A model generated the notes under the pieces. The model worked only from the letters and a program-made list of their open reading frames with translations, had not been told where the DNA came from and did no database searches. 64,000 nt of DNA from Novosphingobium jiangmenense (GTDB lineage Bacteria > Pseudomonadota > Alphaproteobacteria > Sphingomonadales > Sphingomonadaceae). This document shows positions 17,980 to 27,013 of the stretch, piece after piece. How positions within the stretch are numbered: position 1 is the stretch's first letter; each line of letters starts with the position of its first letter. A program made the translations under genes and the position numbers. The stretch is from assembly GCF_015694345.1 (NCBI RefSeq), contig NZ_JADQDC010000006.1, positions 124,001 to 188,000 on the forward strand, given 5' to 3'.

Positions 17980-18655
17980 TCTTTCGGCCAGTGATGGCCT
18001 GGCCGGGACCGCAGCCAAGCGCGGCCGCCCCTCGCTGGAGGAAGCGCAAAGGCTTCCTGCGCGCATTCTCGAAGCCGGATGGGAAGTCCTGAGGGACCAC
18101 GGCTTCGAAGCCTTTACCTTCGATCGCGTCGCCCGCCACGCCCACATCGGCAAGGCGACGATCTATTCCCGCTTTGCCGGCAAACGCGAATTCCTCGAAG
18201 CCCTGCTCGCGCACAAGACCGTCGAACGACGCCTCGAAATCATGAAACTCGGCGCGGGGCTCCCCTTGATGGATTCATTTTGCATGCGCGCTGCGGCGGT
18301 CATGCATGTGCTCCATTCACCGGAAGGCCGCATGATGGAACGGCTGGTCGACTGGTGCGATCAGGAGTTCGGCAACGGCGAGATGAATTACCGCCAGGCC
18401 ATGTACATCGATGCGCTGACCAACATCACCGACGAACTACGAGAGATTGCCCACGAGCAGAACCTCGCCCTGGCCGAGCCCGAACTAGCCGCCCGCTTCT
18501 GGCTCGAAGGGCTGCTCGGCCACGCGCGCCTGGAAGGTCCCGTAGGCGAGATCGATGCCGCCGCCAATGAACGCTGGGCGCGCGCCTATTCCGAGTTCTT
18601 CTTCGCGAGTCTGCGCCACAGCGGCAACATCACGGCGCCTTCCGCACAGCCTTGA
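17930..18655 (+). CDS. TetR/AcrR-family regulator of the efflux operon
   Basis: A 241-residue regulator. The helix-turn-helix is clear: ILEAGWEVLRDHGFEAF, then FDRVARHAHIGKATIYSRF. The C-terminal ligand domain has the AefR-like LVDWCDQEFGNGEM region. A much longer frame starts at 17816, but its N-terminal part is not TetR-like; the ATG at 17930 gives a normal length. It follows the efflux genes on the same strand and probably represses them through the palindrome at 13478. Its last 26 bp overlap the convergent cytochrome b561-YceI gene. Confidence 0.86.
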   Translation: MTKPHSHSQDSSPPSTDLSASDGLAGTAAKRGRPSLEEAQRLPARILEAGWEVLRDHGFEAFTFDRVARHAHIGKATIYSRFAGKREFLEALLAHKTVERRLEIMKLGAGLPLMDSFCMRAAAVMHVLHSPEGRMMERLVDWCDQEFGNGEMNYRQAMYIDALTNITDELREIAHEQNLALAEPELAARFWLEGLLGHARLEGPVGEIDAAANERWARAYSEFFFASLRHSGNITAPSAQP

Positions 18656-19895
18656 GCGAGAAGTTCACGCTGACCGCATCCTTGAGCTGATCGGTCGCCG
18701 ACCATTCGCCCTCGCCGACCCCGAATGCCAGCCTTTGCAGTGTGGCGCTGCCATTGGCCGAAGCCTTGTCGCCATCGATCTTCAGCGCAAAACGGAGCGC
18801 GAGTGGCTTGCGCTGGCCGTGAAGCGACAGCGTGCCGTTGGCGACATAGCGCCCCGCGCCCGCCTCGCGGATGTTGGTCGAGACGAACTGCGCGGTCGGA
18901 TGTGCGCCAACGCCGAAGAAGCTGTCGCTGCGCAGCATGTCATCACGCTGGCTGTCGCCACTTTCGACCGATGCCAGATCGATCGTCGCGCGGATCGAAG
19001 AGCCTGGCAGGTCCTCGGGATCGAACACGATCATGGCATCCCAGCGCGAGAATGATCCGCTGATGGCCTCGCCACTGTACTCTGCCGAGAAGCCGAGGCG
19101 GCCGCCCTTCTCCAGCTTCCACGCGCTCGCCATGGTAGTAGCGGCTGCTTCCGACTCCGCAACCACCGGCTCAGCCGTCGCCACTTCGGCAGGCTCCTCG
19201 CTGGCTACATCGCTAGCAACTGCTGAAGCCGTATCGCTCGGCGCTGCGGCAGGAGCCTTGCTGGCCGGGAACGACAGGAACAGCCCGCAGATCAGCGCTC
19301 CTACCCCGAGCGCAATCGCCAAAAGTCCGGCAATCCCGATGGCACTGTGCGAACGGATCACGCCGGGCAGCATCCTCCCGATCACGTACTCCCGCTTGAG
19401 ATGGTGGTAGAGCGCGCCGGCCACGTGCAGCGCGATCAGCGCGATGCCGACAGTACCAAGCGCTCCGTGCAGGACCTCCGCCGGCTCATGCAGTCCCTGC
19501 CCTACCGGCAGATCAGGCCACGGCACCTTGCCGAACAGCATGGTCTGCAACCGTACCTTGGCGGTTGAAACGATGATCCACCCGGTCAGCGGCCCCACGA
19601 TCATCACAGCGTAAAGCAGGACATGAACAGCCGAAGCGAGCAGCATCTGCGCCTTGCCGTCGGGCACCGGCGCGGGTCGTGATTTGAACAGCCGCACCGC
19701 CAATCGCGCCACGCTCAGCAGCAGGATCGTGATGCCGACCGACTTGTGGAACTGGTAACCGGCGAACTGTACCGCGCCCTTGGGCAGGTCCTCGAGTGCC
19801 CAGCCCAGCCCGATCTGGAACAGCAGCAGCAGGGCAATCGCCCAATGAAGTATGATCGCAAGCGCAGAATACCGTTCGGGCCGCAGCGTCGTCAT
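18630..19895 (-). CDS. Cytochrome b561 fused to a YceI-like lipid-binding domain
   Basis: A 421-residue fusion. Residues about 8-215 form a diheme b561-type membrane domain with histidines in ILHWAIALLL, YQFHKSVGI and LHVAGALYHH. A low-complexity Ala/Ser/Glu linker (about 215-250) leads to a YceI domain that starts WKLEKGGRLGFSAEYSG and contains SGSFSRWDAMIVFDPEDL. YceI proteins bind isoprenoid chains such as ubiquinone in the periplasm; b561 domains move electrons across or out of the membrane. The fusion suggests periplasmic quinone-linked electron transfer, but the partner is unknown. It is divergent from the AIM24 gene. Confidence 0.9.
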   Translation of the reverse strand: MTTLRPERYSALAIILHWAIALLLLFQIGLGWALEDLPKGAVQFAGYQFHKSVGITILLLSVARLAVRLFKSRPAPVPDGKAQMLLASAVHVLLYAVMIVGPLTGWIIVSTAKVRLQTMLFGKVPWPDLPVGQGLHEPAEVLHGALGTVGIALIALHVAGALYHHLKREYVIGRMLPGVIRSHSAIGIAGLLAIALGVGALICGLFLSFPASKAPAAAPSDTASAVASDVASEEPAEVATAEPVVAESEAAATTMASAWKLEKGGRLGFSAEYSGEAISGSFSRWDAMIVFDPEDLPGSSIRATIDLASVESGDSQRDDMLRSDSFFGVGAHPTAQFVSTNIREAGAGRYVANGTLSLHGQRKPLALRFALKIDGDKASANGSATLQRLAFGVGEGEWSATDQLKDAVSVNFSLKAVRKAP

Positions 19896-20017
19896 AAGTC
19901 AAAATTCCCCTCGATCCGACGAGCGTCATAACAGCGCCGACGAAGACATGATATGCCCTCTCGCATCAGCGCTGGTGATTGCTACATCAGTGCCATTCCA
20001 CTTCACGGGAGACCTCA

Positions 20018-20851
20018 ATGTCCAACAGTCCCTGGGCCCATCATCGCAGCGCGAGCATCGCCGACGACATCGATTTCGAGATCAAGGGGCAGGAACTTCA
20101 GTTCCTCGAGATCGAGCTCGATCCCGGTGAAAGCGCCGTCGCCGAAGCGGGCGCGCTGGTGTGGAAGGACGGCTCGGTCGGCATGACCACCGTGTTCGGC
20201 GATGGCAGCGCCGATCAGCAGGGTGGCTTCATGGGCAAGCTGCTCGGCGCGGGCAAGCGCCTGGTCACCGGCGAAAGCCTGTTCACCACCGTCTTCACCC
20301 ATAACGGTCACGGCAAGGCGCGCGTAGCCTTTGCCTCGCCCACGCCCGGTGCCATCCTGCCGATCAAGCTGTCGGACGTGGGCGGTACACTGATCTGCCA
20401 GAAGGACAGCTTCCTGGCCGCTGCGCGCGGCGTTTCCATCGGCGTTGCCTTTCAGCGGCGCGTGATGACCGGCCTGTTCGGCGGCGAAGGCTTCATCATG
20501 CAAAAGCTCGATGGTGATGGCTGGGTCTTCGTCCAGATGGGCGGCACCTTGGTGGAGAAGGAACTGCGCCCCGGCGAGGAACTCCACGTCGATACCGGCT
20601 GCCTTGCCGCCTACACGCCCGGCATCGATTTCGACCTCGTCACGGCGGGCGGCGTGAAATCGGTGCTGTTCGGCGGCGAAGGTCTGTTCTTCGCGCGCCT
20701 GCGCGGCCCCGGCAAGGTATGGATCCAGTCGCTGCCCTTTTCGCGCCTTGCCGGCCGGATGCTTGCCGCCGCCGGATCACGCGGCGGCCAGAACCGTGGT
20801 GAAGGCTCGATCCTCGGCGAACTGGGCGACTTCATCGGCGGCAACAACTGA
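20018..20851 (+). CDS. AIM24/TIGR00266-family protein
   Basis: A 277-residue soluble beta-rich protein of the AIM24 family; mitochondrial AIM24 affects inner-membrane organisation, and the bacterial role is not defined. Family signatures include LQFLEIELDPGESAVAEAGA, GESLFTTVFTHNG, and the C-terminal FGGEGLFFARLRGPGKVWIQ. The ATG at 20018 has GGGAG 7 nt upstream; an in-frame ATG 13 codons earlier lacks a site. It is monocistronic, ending at a bidirectional terminator. Confidence 0.85.
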   Translation: MSNSPWAHHRSASIADDIDFEIKGQELQFLEIELDPGESAVAEAGALVWKDGSVGMTTVFGDGSADQQGGFMGKLLGAGKRLVTGESLFTTVFTHNGHGKARVAFASPTPGAILPIKLSDVGGTLICQKDSFLAAARGVSIGVAFQRRVMTGLFGGEGFIMQKLDGDGWVFVQMGGTLVEKELRPGEELHVDTGCLAAYTPGIDFDLVTAGGVKSVLFGGEGLFFARLRGPGKVWIQSLPFSRLAGRMLAAAGSRGGQNRGEGSILGELGDFIGGNN

Positions 20852-20865
20852 TCTGCCAAAAGAAG

Positions 20866-20891
20866 GGGCCGGTGGATCACTCCACCGGCCC
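20866..20891. terminator. Bidirectional terminator between convergent genes
   Basis: A perfect 11-bp GC-rich stem (gggccggtgga / tccaccggccc) with a TCAC loop sits 15 bp after the AIM24 stop and 38 bp after the convergent TonB-receptor stop. The minus-strand side continues CTTCTTTTGG and the plus side CTTGAG, so it probably works better for the minus strand. Confidence 0.75.
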
Positions 20892-20928
20892 TTGAGTACC
20901 GCATGCGCTGCGGGGTGGAGGGATAGAG

Positions 20929-23463
20929 TCAGAAAGTAGCCTTGATGGTGCCGCCAAACGTGCGCGGATCACCGATTTGCCCCGCGATCAGGCCCGTGTT
21001 GCCGCCGGTACCCGCCAGCAGCAGCTCGACGTAGTTCTGGTTGAACGCGTTGCGCACCCAGCCGAACACGTCAAACCGGTCGGTGCGGAAACCTGCCCGG
21101 AAGTTGTGCAGCGAGTAGCCTGCGACGTTGGTGTAGATCGAAGGCGAAGGATTCGATGACCAGCTCGAACGATAGCTGGCATCATAGCCGAAGTACGCCT
21201 GCCCCTCTTCGCCGAAGATCGGCGTGGGCAGGTTGAACTCCGCCCCCCAGGCTGCCGCCCACTTCGAAACACCCGGCAATGGCGACCCCGAGATGTCAAC
21301 GAACGGCGGGCTTACCGCACCAGGCGTGCCCGGTGCGCCAATCGTACCGGTATAGGTGCACTTGCCGGTCACGACGATGCCCGTGCTGGACCCACCCGAA
21401 AGCTCGGGCGGCGGCGGAGCGTCGCAGAACTTCTCAAAGGTGGCATCGGTATATGCCACGTTAGCGTAAGTGCTGAACCGGTCACTGGGACGCAGCGACA
21501 GATCGGCCTCGACGCCGCGCGATCGGACCTTGTCGGCATTGGCCAGATAGCCGCGCACCGTGCCGAGCTGGCCGTTGCTGACGCTGGCCTGGAAGTCCTT
21601 GATCTCGGTCCAGAAGCCGGTGACGTTGAACGTTGCCTTGCGGTCCCAGAACTGGGTTTTGAAGCCCGCCTCGAAGTGGTCCACCTTCTCGGGCTTGATC
21701 GTGAACGCCGAAGCGATTGGCACGCCGTTGGCGTCGGCGGGAACACCGTTGAGGTTGATGCCACCGGTCTTGAACGAGCGGGCGTAGGTCGCATAGACAT
21801 TGACGTCCGGCGTGATCTTGTACCGGACGTTCACGTCGTACGAGAGATTCCAGGCGCTGAATGTCGGCTCGAAAAACTGAGACGCCTGAATGCCGCGCAG
21901 CTGCGTGATCCACGGATCATTGTAGTAGGCCGAGCCCGGCACCGGCGAGACGATCTGGCGCGTGCCGTCCGAAGCATTGCCGGTCACCACCGAATTGTAG
22001 AGCCCCTTCTTCCGGTCATAGTTCACGCGGAAGCCCGGCGAGATGACGAGTTGTTCGGTCACGTCCCAATTGAGCTTGCCGAACAGCGCAGCGCTGGTGT
22101 TGTCGAGACGGATGTCGTTGACCGCAACGAGATTGTTGGCAACGTTGGGATTGTTCGACAGCGCATTCGTGGGATTGAGCAACCACTTGCTTGCCGCCGT
22201 GCCGGTCTGCTGGATGCCGCTGGTGCGGATCGACTGGTGGAAGCCGAACAGGCCGATCACGAAATCATAGCCAGAACCCTTGTGATTCCAGCGGAATTCC
22301 TGGGTGTACTGGTTCTGCTTCGTCGGGTTGTTGACCTTCGTGTAGATCGGCAAGCCGGTGTAGTCGCGGTCGTTGGCCGGCCCCCAGTCCCAGTAACGCC
22401 ATGCCGAAATCGAGGTGATCGTATTGCCCTCGTCCAGATCCCACACCGCCTTGGCGGAAAGACCGCCATGCTCGTTGCGGGCCGCAAGCTGCGCATCGAC
22501 GTCGGTAAGGCGGTCGAACGGATCGACGTTGGGCAGCGGATAGTCGGCGCGCGGATAGCCGGGGAAGTAGGTCAGCAAGGCAGGCAACTGGCGGTTCGCC
22601 GCGCGCTGCGTCCGGCCATAGCTGTAGAACGGCAAAGCGCAGCAGATGGGATCCTGCAGGTTCCAGTCACCCGAAAGCGTCACGCTGAGGTCGGACCTGG
22701 GCTTCCACAGCAGCGCGCCACGCACGCCGAGGTTGTCGATCGACTGGATGTAGGAATTGGTGGTGACGTTGTAGATCGTGCCGCGGCGGCTGGTGGTCGA
22801 AGCGCTGATCCGCGCGGCCAGCGTGTCCGAAATCGGGCCGGTGATGGTCGCCTTGCCCTGCTTGAAATTGAGGTTGCCCAGCGTCACCTCGGCCTTGCCG
22901 CCAAAGTCGAAGCTCGGCGGAGTGGTCGTGATGTTGATCGCGCCGGCCGTGGTATTCTTGCCATAGAGAGTGCCCTGCGGCCCGCGCAGCGTCTCGATCT
23001 GCTGCACGTCGACAAAGTCGAGCGTCGCCGAGGCGATGCGGTTGTAGTAGACGTCATCGATGTATATCCCGACGCCTTGTTCGAAGCCGTCGTTGGTCAG
23101 TCCGAACGGCGCCCCGATCCCGCGGATATTGATGAAGGTATTGCGCGGGTTCTGCGTGTAGAACTGCAGCGTCGGCTGAATCTGTGTCAGGCGCGAGATG
23201 TTGAACGTGCCCTGCGCTTCGAGACGGCCCGCATCGACCACCGAAACGGCAATGGGTACGGTCTGAACGTTCTCCGTCCGGCGGCGGGCGGTGACGACGA
23301 TGTCACCGGGCGCTCCATCAGCTTCCGCAGGGCCAGCGGTTACGTCAGCAGGGGGAACCGTGTTCTGCGGGTCGGCCACCGGAGCAGGCTCGGCCCCGAA
23401 GGCGGCATGCGAGAGGAGAGCGAGCGGCGCAACGCCACCCGCGAGAAGGACGCGGAAATTCAT
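20929..23463 (-). CDS. TonB-dependent outer-membrane receptor
   Basis: An 844-residue receptor with a signal peptide, a TonB box (GDIVVTARRR), a plug domain containing INIRGIGAP and LRGPQGTLYGKNTTAGAIN, and a 22-strand barrel ending in the usual aromatic residue (KATF). This is the sphingomonad FecA/CirA-like type. A YezD-like gene lies 90 bp upstream on the same strand. In B. subtilis and proteobacteria YezD-type proteins occur with sulfur assimilation genes, so a sulfur compound such as a sulfonate or sulfate ester is one possible substrate. Nothing in the receptor itself specifies it. Confidence 0.92.
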   Translation of the reverse strand: MNFRVLLAGGVAPLALLSHAAFGAEPAPVADPQNTVPPADVTAGPAEADGAPGDIVVTARRRTENVQTVPIAVSVVDAGRLEAQGTFNISRLTQIQPTLQFYTQNPRNTFINIRGIGAPFGLTNDGFEQGVGIYIDDVYYNRIASATLDFVDVQQIETLRGPQGTLYGKNTTAGAINITTTPPSFDFGGKAEVTLGNLNFKQGKATITGPISDTLAARISASTTSRRGTIYNVTTNSYIQSIDNLGVRGALLWKPRSDLSVTLSGDWNLQDPICCALPFYSYGRTQRAANRQLPALLTYFPGYPRADYPLPNVDPFDRLTDVDAQLAARNEHGGLSAKAVWDLDEGNTITSISAWRYWDWGPANDRDYTGLPIYTKVNNPTKQNQYTQEFRWNHKGSGYDFVIGLFGFHQSIRTSGIQQTGTAASKWLLNPTNALSNNPNVANNLVAVNDIRLDNTSAALFGKLNWDVTEQLVISPGFRVNYDRKKGLYNSVVTGNASDGTRQIVSPVPGSAYYNDPWITQLRGIQASQFFEPTFSAWNLSYDVNVRYKITPDVNVYATYARSFKTGGINLNGVPADANGVPIASAFTIKPEKVDHFEAGFKTQFWDRKATFNVTGFWTEIKDFQASVSNGQLGTVRGYLANADKVRSRGVEADLSLRPSDRFSTYANVAYTDATFEKFCDAPPPPELSGGSSTGIVVTGKCTYTGTIGAPGTPGAVSPPFVDISGSPLPGVSKWAAAWGAEFNLPTPIFGEEGQAYFGYDASYRSSWSSNPSPSIYTNVAGYSLHNFRAGFRTDRFDVFGWVRNAFNQNYVELLLAGTGGNTGLIAGQIGDPRTFGGTIKATF

Positions 23464-23553
23464 CGTAGGACCTCATGTGTTCCCGAACGATGCTTCCGGT
23501 GGTCCGGTCAGCGGTACGGTTGTTCTGTTCTTGAAACCTGGTGCGTGGAACGA

Positions 23554-23751
23554 TCAGTTCGGCTTGAGCCGTCGCTTTTCGGTCACGTCGATCTGGACGA
23601 CACGTCCTTCGTGGACGGTCAGTTGCACCGAGCCGTAGCGCAGCCCTGTCAGGGCCTCGCGCACGCTTGCGATGCTTTCTTCGAGATGGCGTTCGGACTC
23701 ACCCTGATTGCCAGCCCCGGTGCCCGAAGGCATTTTGGTGGGTTCGGTCAT
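23554..23751 (-). CDS. YezD-family (DUF2292) small protein
   Basis: About 65 residues. The C-terminal core REALTGLRYGSVQLTVHEGR, followed by VVQIDVTEKRRL, is diagnostic for the YezD/DUF2292 family. Function is unproven; family members recur beside sulfate or sulfonate uptake genes. The start is uncertain: ATG at 23751 (MTEPTK) is used, while 23802 (with AGGGG upstream) would add 17 residues. It lies just upstream of the TonB receptor on the same strand and is probably co-transcribed with it. Confidence 0.75.
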   Translation of the reverse strand: MTEPTKMPSGTGAGNQGESERHLEESIASVREALTGLRYGSVQLTVHEGRVVQIDVTEKRRLKPN

Positions 23752-23802
23752 CGCCCGTTCGATCCTGTTGGCGCGAAGAACACCCGTCGATGCAGATACC
23801 AT

Positions 23803-24084
23803 TGTCGTGATGCCCCTGTTTGCGCGGTTTCCGGCGAATCAACCGCCGTTGGTGAAGCTTCTATACTCAACTTTTTCAGTAGACATTAAACTTCGACTGT
23901 TGTGCCCTCAAGCTTTCCTATCAGCGATCGGAGAGGTTGATCTGCGCCGACACACGGCCGGAGCGTGCGAGGCACCTAAACTCTATCTCTTCGATAGACA
24001 ATAAAGAAGCGATGGAGCGAGAATGACGCGCGACAAGTCGCCCTCCCGCCTTGCCGCAGGACACCCCTCGCCAATGGCGCTGGT
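23803..24084. other. Intergenic region, lower GC, no gene seen
   Basis: About 280 bp with AT-rich stretches (around 23870-23900) likely to hold the promoter of the YezD-TonB receptor unit. A 6-bp stem (TCTATC/GATAGA, 23982-23998) could end the minus-strand small gene at 24085, but it lacks a T-run. No RNA gene is recognised. Confidence 0.5.
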
Positions 24085-24399
24085 TCAGGAGGTAGTGACC
24101 AGCCGCAGATATGGTCGCGGACGTAGGGCTGTCTGTTCGGCCGGTTCGGCGCTGATGCAGGATGCAAGGCAGTCAACGGCCATTGCCAGATGCAACGCGG
24201 CCATTGCTTCGCCGTGCTTGTCGAGCTCGTCCAGCGCCGTGGACAAGGCTTCATAGACTTCTACGAGCGGCTTTGCTGCTACCTGCATGGCGACGGCTTT
24301 TCCTGCTGCTCCGCTGTGCTCGCGGGCTTCGACAATGAAGGCACGGTAGCGCCGAAGTTCGCTGCGCAAAGCGAAGATTGCACCGGATAAGAGCAACAT
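24085..24399 (-). CDS. Hypothetical 104-residue protein
   Basis: I do not recognise this protein. It is predicted to be mostly helical, with an Ala/Leu-rich core (KPLVEVYEALSTALDELDKH, then GEAMAALHLAMAVDCLASCI) and no clear signal peptide or transmembrane segment. Heptad-like spacing suggests a small dimer. Ribosome-site support for the start is weak (GGCGGCGA). Neighbours are a YezD-like protein and a kinase operon, neither obviously related. Confidence 0.45.
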   Translation of the reverse strand: MLLLSGAIFALRSELRRYRAFIVEAREHSGAAGKAVAMQVAAKPLVEVYEALSTALDELDKHGEAMAALHLAMAVDCLASCISAEPAEQTALRPRPYLRLVTTS

Positions 24400-24714
24400 T
24401 CGCCGCCGACATGGCGCATTTTCTGGGCCAGCTGCGGAGAAGTACTTACAACTTCGTCAGTTAGTCCACGCGCAGGACCAGCGTTGCCAATGAGGTAATC
24501 CCCCGGCAGAACCGGCTCCGCTTTGGCGAGATTCGTAGCAGCGAACCCGCCGTGACCGGGTAATTTGCAGAACCCCGCCACTTCAGGGCCCCATCATGCC
24601 GATGGTCTAAGCCCGCAGGCTTGCCGCGCTCGTTCTCGTCCTTGCCCGAGGGTGAGCGCACACGGACTCTTGCCGCCCGTTAAGCTTCAGAATCGAACGA
24701 AAAGCGTCGCTTCT
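24400..24714. other. Gap without a supported gene
   Basis: About 315 bp between the small gene and the phosphotransferase. Short frames on both strands are Arg/Pro/Ser-rich and show no family resemblance or ribosome sites. I see no strong terminator. Confidence 0.5.
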
Positions 24715-25782
24715 TCAGGCGCAACGTTCCATCGCCTGACGCGCCAGCCGCGCGAGAACCGGGAAGGCCTCGGCGCGGTCCTTGGCGTGGGCCGAGGCCG
24801 CGGTGCCGCGCAGGTAACGCCCCTTGATGCCATGGAAGATCGCCGCGAGCCGGAAGAAGTTGAACGCCATGTAGAAATCCCACGACGGGATCGTATCGCG
24901 CCCGGTCCTCTCGCAGTAGGCGGCCACGTAGTCAGCCTCGCTCGGAATGTTGAGTGCCGCGAGGTCTGCACCTTCCAATCCAGCAACGATGTTCGGCGGC
25001 ATGTGATACATCATCGCGTGGTAGGCAAAGTCGGCGAGCGGATGTCCGAGCGTCGAAAGCTCCCAATCCAGAACCGCGATCACGCGCGGTTCGGTCGGAT
25101 GGAAGATCATGTTGTCGCAGCGGAAGTCGCCGTGGACGACGCTGGTCTCGTCCCCGTCCGGAATCGCCGTCGGCAGCCACTCGACCAGCGCGTCCATGTC
25201 CGGATCGCGCCCGGCAAGCTCGTCCTCGAGATACTGCTTCGACCAGCGACCGACCTGCCTGGCGAAATAGTTGCCCGGCTTGCCGTAGTCGCCCAGCCCG
25301 ACCGCCTCGTGATCGATCGAGTGCAATTGCGCGATCGTCGCATTCATGGCGTCGAAGTAGGCCGGGCGTTCCTCGCGCGGGACTTCAGGGAATGTCGCGT
25401 CCCAGAAGATGCGCCCTTCCACCATTTCCATGACGTAGAACCAGCTGCCAATAACGCTTTCGTCCGTGCACAGCCCGTAGACCTTCGCCACCGGGAAGCC
25501 GACAGAGCCGAGCGCGGAGAGCACCTTGGCCTCGCGTTCGACGGCGTGTGCGCCCTTCAGCACGGGACCGGGCGGCTTGCGGCGCAGGACATAGGCGCGA
25601 TCGGGAGTCACGAGCTTGTAGGTGGGATTGGACTGCCCACCCTTGAACTGCTCGACCGTCAGCGGGCCGGAAAAGCCCTCGACGTGTCCCTCCATCCAAC
25701 GCGAAAGCGCCGCTTCATCGAAGCGATAGCCTTCACGCACCGGCGTCGTGCCGGCATTGGCCTCCTGCGCGCCCCCGCTCAT
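24715..25782 (-). CDS. APH-fold phosphotransferase, LvaA/ACAD10-11 kinase-domain type
   Basis: A 354-residue aminoglycoside-phosphotransferase-fold kinase. It has the catalytic loop VVHGDFRCDNMIFH and the metal-binding VIAVLDWELSTLGHP. This subgroup matches the kinase domain of ACAD10/ACAD11 and the P. putida LvaA protein, which phosphorylate the hydroxyl of 4-hydroxyacyl-CoAs rather than antibiotics. The ATG overlaps the ACAD stop (TGATG), so the two are translationally coupled. An in-frame extension to 25845 lies inside the ACAD gene and is rejected. The substrate assignment comes from family plus context. Confidence 0.85.
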   Translation of the reverse strand: MSGGAQEANAGTTPVREGYRFDEAALSRWMEGHVEGFSGPLTVEQFKGGQSNPTYKLVTPDRAYVLRRKPPGPVLKGAHAVEREAKVLSALGSVGFPVAKVYGLCTDESVIGSWFYVMEMVEGRIFWDATFPEVPREERPAYFDAMNATIAQLHSIDHEAVGLGDYGKPGNYFARQVGRWSKQYLEDELAGRDPDMDALVEWLPTAIPDGDETSVVHGDFRCDNMIFHPTEPRVIAVLDWELSTLGHPLADFAYHAMMYHMPPNIVAGLEGADLAALNIPSEADYVAAYCERTGRDTIPSWDFYMAFNFFRLAAIFHGIKGRYLRGTAASAHAKDRAEAFPVLARLARQAMERCA

Positions 25783-26975
25783 CAGTGCGCAGCCCCGGCC
25801 TGGGCATGACGCCAGTCGCGGCGGATCTTCTTCGCAAGGCTCCACTTGTGGACTTCGGTCGGGCCATCATAGATGCGGAAGGCGCGCACTTCGCGGAACA
25901 TCTGTTCGACGATCGTGTCGGTCGTCACGCCGGTCCCGCCCATCACCTGCACGCACTTGTCGGCCACGCGCATCAGCGCCTCGGACACGGCAACCTTGGC
26001 CATCGAGCTTTCCACCGTGCCGAGCGAGCCGGTATCGAGCACGCCGGCACACCAGTCGATCATCAGCTCGGCCTGCTTCAGGTCGATCATGTTCTCGGCG
26101 AGCATGAAGCCGACGCCCTCATGGTCGATAAGCTGCTTGCCGAATGCCATGCGGCGGTTGGCATAATCCGAAGCGATTTCCTGCGCGCGGATGCAGCCAC
26201 CGAGCCAGCGCATGCAATGCGAAAGACGTGCGGGCGACAGGCGAACCTGAGCATATTTGAAGCCCTCGCCCGGCTCGCCCAGCATCTGGTCGGAAGACAC
26301 GCGCAGATCCTTGATGTCGATCACCGCGTGGCCGCCCGGCATGTTGCTGTCGATGGTGTTGGGCACGCGCACGATCTCGATCGCCGGGTCGGGCAGGTCG
26401 ACGAGGAACATGCACGCGCCGCCCTCCTCGTCCTTGGCCATGACGATGCCAACCTTCGCGCCCTTGGCGCCAGTGATGAAGGCCTTGCGCCCATTGATCA
26501 CCCAGTGGTTGCCGTCGCGGCGGCACGTGGTCTGCATCATCGAAGGGTCGGAACCTGCGCCCCCCGTTTCGGCAGGCTCGGTCATGAAGAACGCCGACCG
26601 CGCCTCGCCCGACACTAGCGGCTTGAGGAATCGCTCCTTGAGTTCGGGGCTGCCGACCTTGCCGAGCAGGTACATGTTGCCCTCGTCTGGCGCCTGGGTA
26701 TTCACGGCCAGCATGCCGAGCGGCGAAAGGCCCGAGCGGATCAGCACCACCGCCGTCTCGCGCTGGTTGAGATGGCGACCATCGGCAAGGATATGCGGCG
26801 TCAGAACGCCAGCAGCCCGCGCCTTCTCGCGCATTTCCATGACCATCTCGTCAAGCGGCGCGCCGTGATCGTCGCGGCGCGGATCGCTTTCATAGGGGAT
26901 GACCACGTCGCGGACGAACCGCTCCACCCGATCCGCGATTTCCAATGCGGCGTCCATGCCGATGCCAGTTGCCAT
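25782..26975 (-). CDS. Acyl-CoA dehydrogenase-family protein, LvaC/ACAD10-11 type
   Basis: A 397-residue flavoprotein with standard ACAD features: SAFFMTEPAETGGAGSDP and VQVMGGTGVTTDT. Where classical medium-chain enzymes have the catalytic glutamate in YEGT, this one reads IYDGPTEVH (Asp near residue 370), as in the ACAD10/11 group. In P. putida, LvaC of this group removes phosphate from 4-phosphoacyl-CoA to give an enoyl-CoA. GAGGAG lies 8 nt before the ATG at 26975. It is fused by overlap to the kinase gene and lies 38 bp after the SDR gene. Confidence 0.88.
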   Translation of the reverse strand: MATGIGMDAALEIADRVERFVRDVVIPYESDPRRDDHGAPLDEMVMEMREKARAAGVLTPHILADGRHLNQRETAVVLIRSGLSPLGMLAVNTQAPDEGNMYLLGKVGSPELKERFLKPLVSGEARSAFFMTEPAETGGAGSDPSMMQTTCRRDGNHWVINGRKAFITGAKGAKVGIVMAKDEEGGACMFLVDLPDPAIEIVRVPNTIDSNMPGGHAVIDIKDLRVSSDQMLGEPGEGFKYAQVRLSPARLSHCMRWLGGCIRAQEIASDYANRRMAFGKQLIDHEGVGFMLAENMIDLKQAELMIDWCAGVLDTGSLGTVESSMAKVAVSEALMRVADKCVQVMGGTGVTTDTIVEQMFREVRAFRIYDGPTEVHKWSLAKKIRRDWRHAQAGAAH

Positions 26976-27013
26976 TTGCTTCACTCCTCAATCGCGGGAT
27001 CGGTTGGTAATTC

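Noticed and set aside
21676..23889. A 737-codon plus-strand frame over the other TonB receptor
   Set aside because: Antisense to a clear receptor and rich in Arg; same artefact.
24279..24661. Two minus-strand frames of 66 and 100 codons in the gap before the small hypothetical gene
   Set aside because: No ribosome site, no family resemblance and a composition typical of noncoding DNA.
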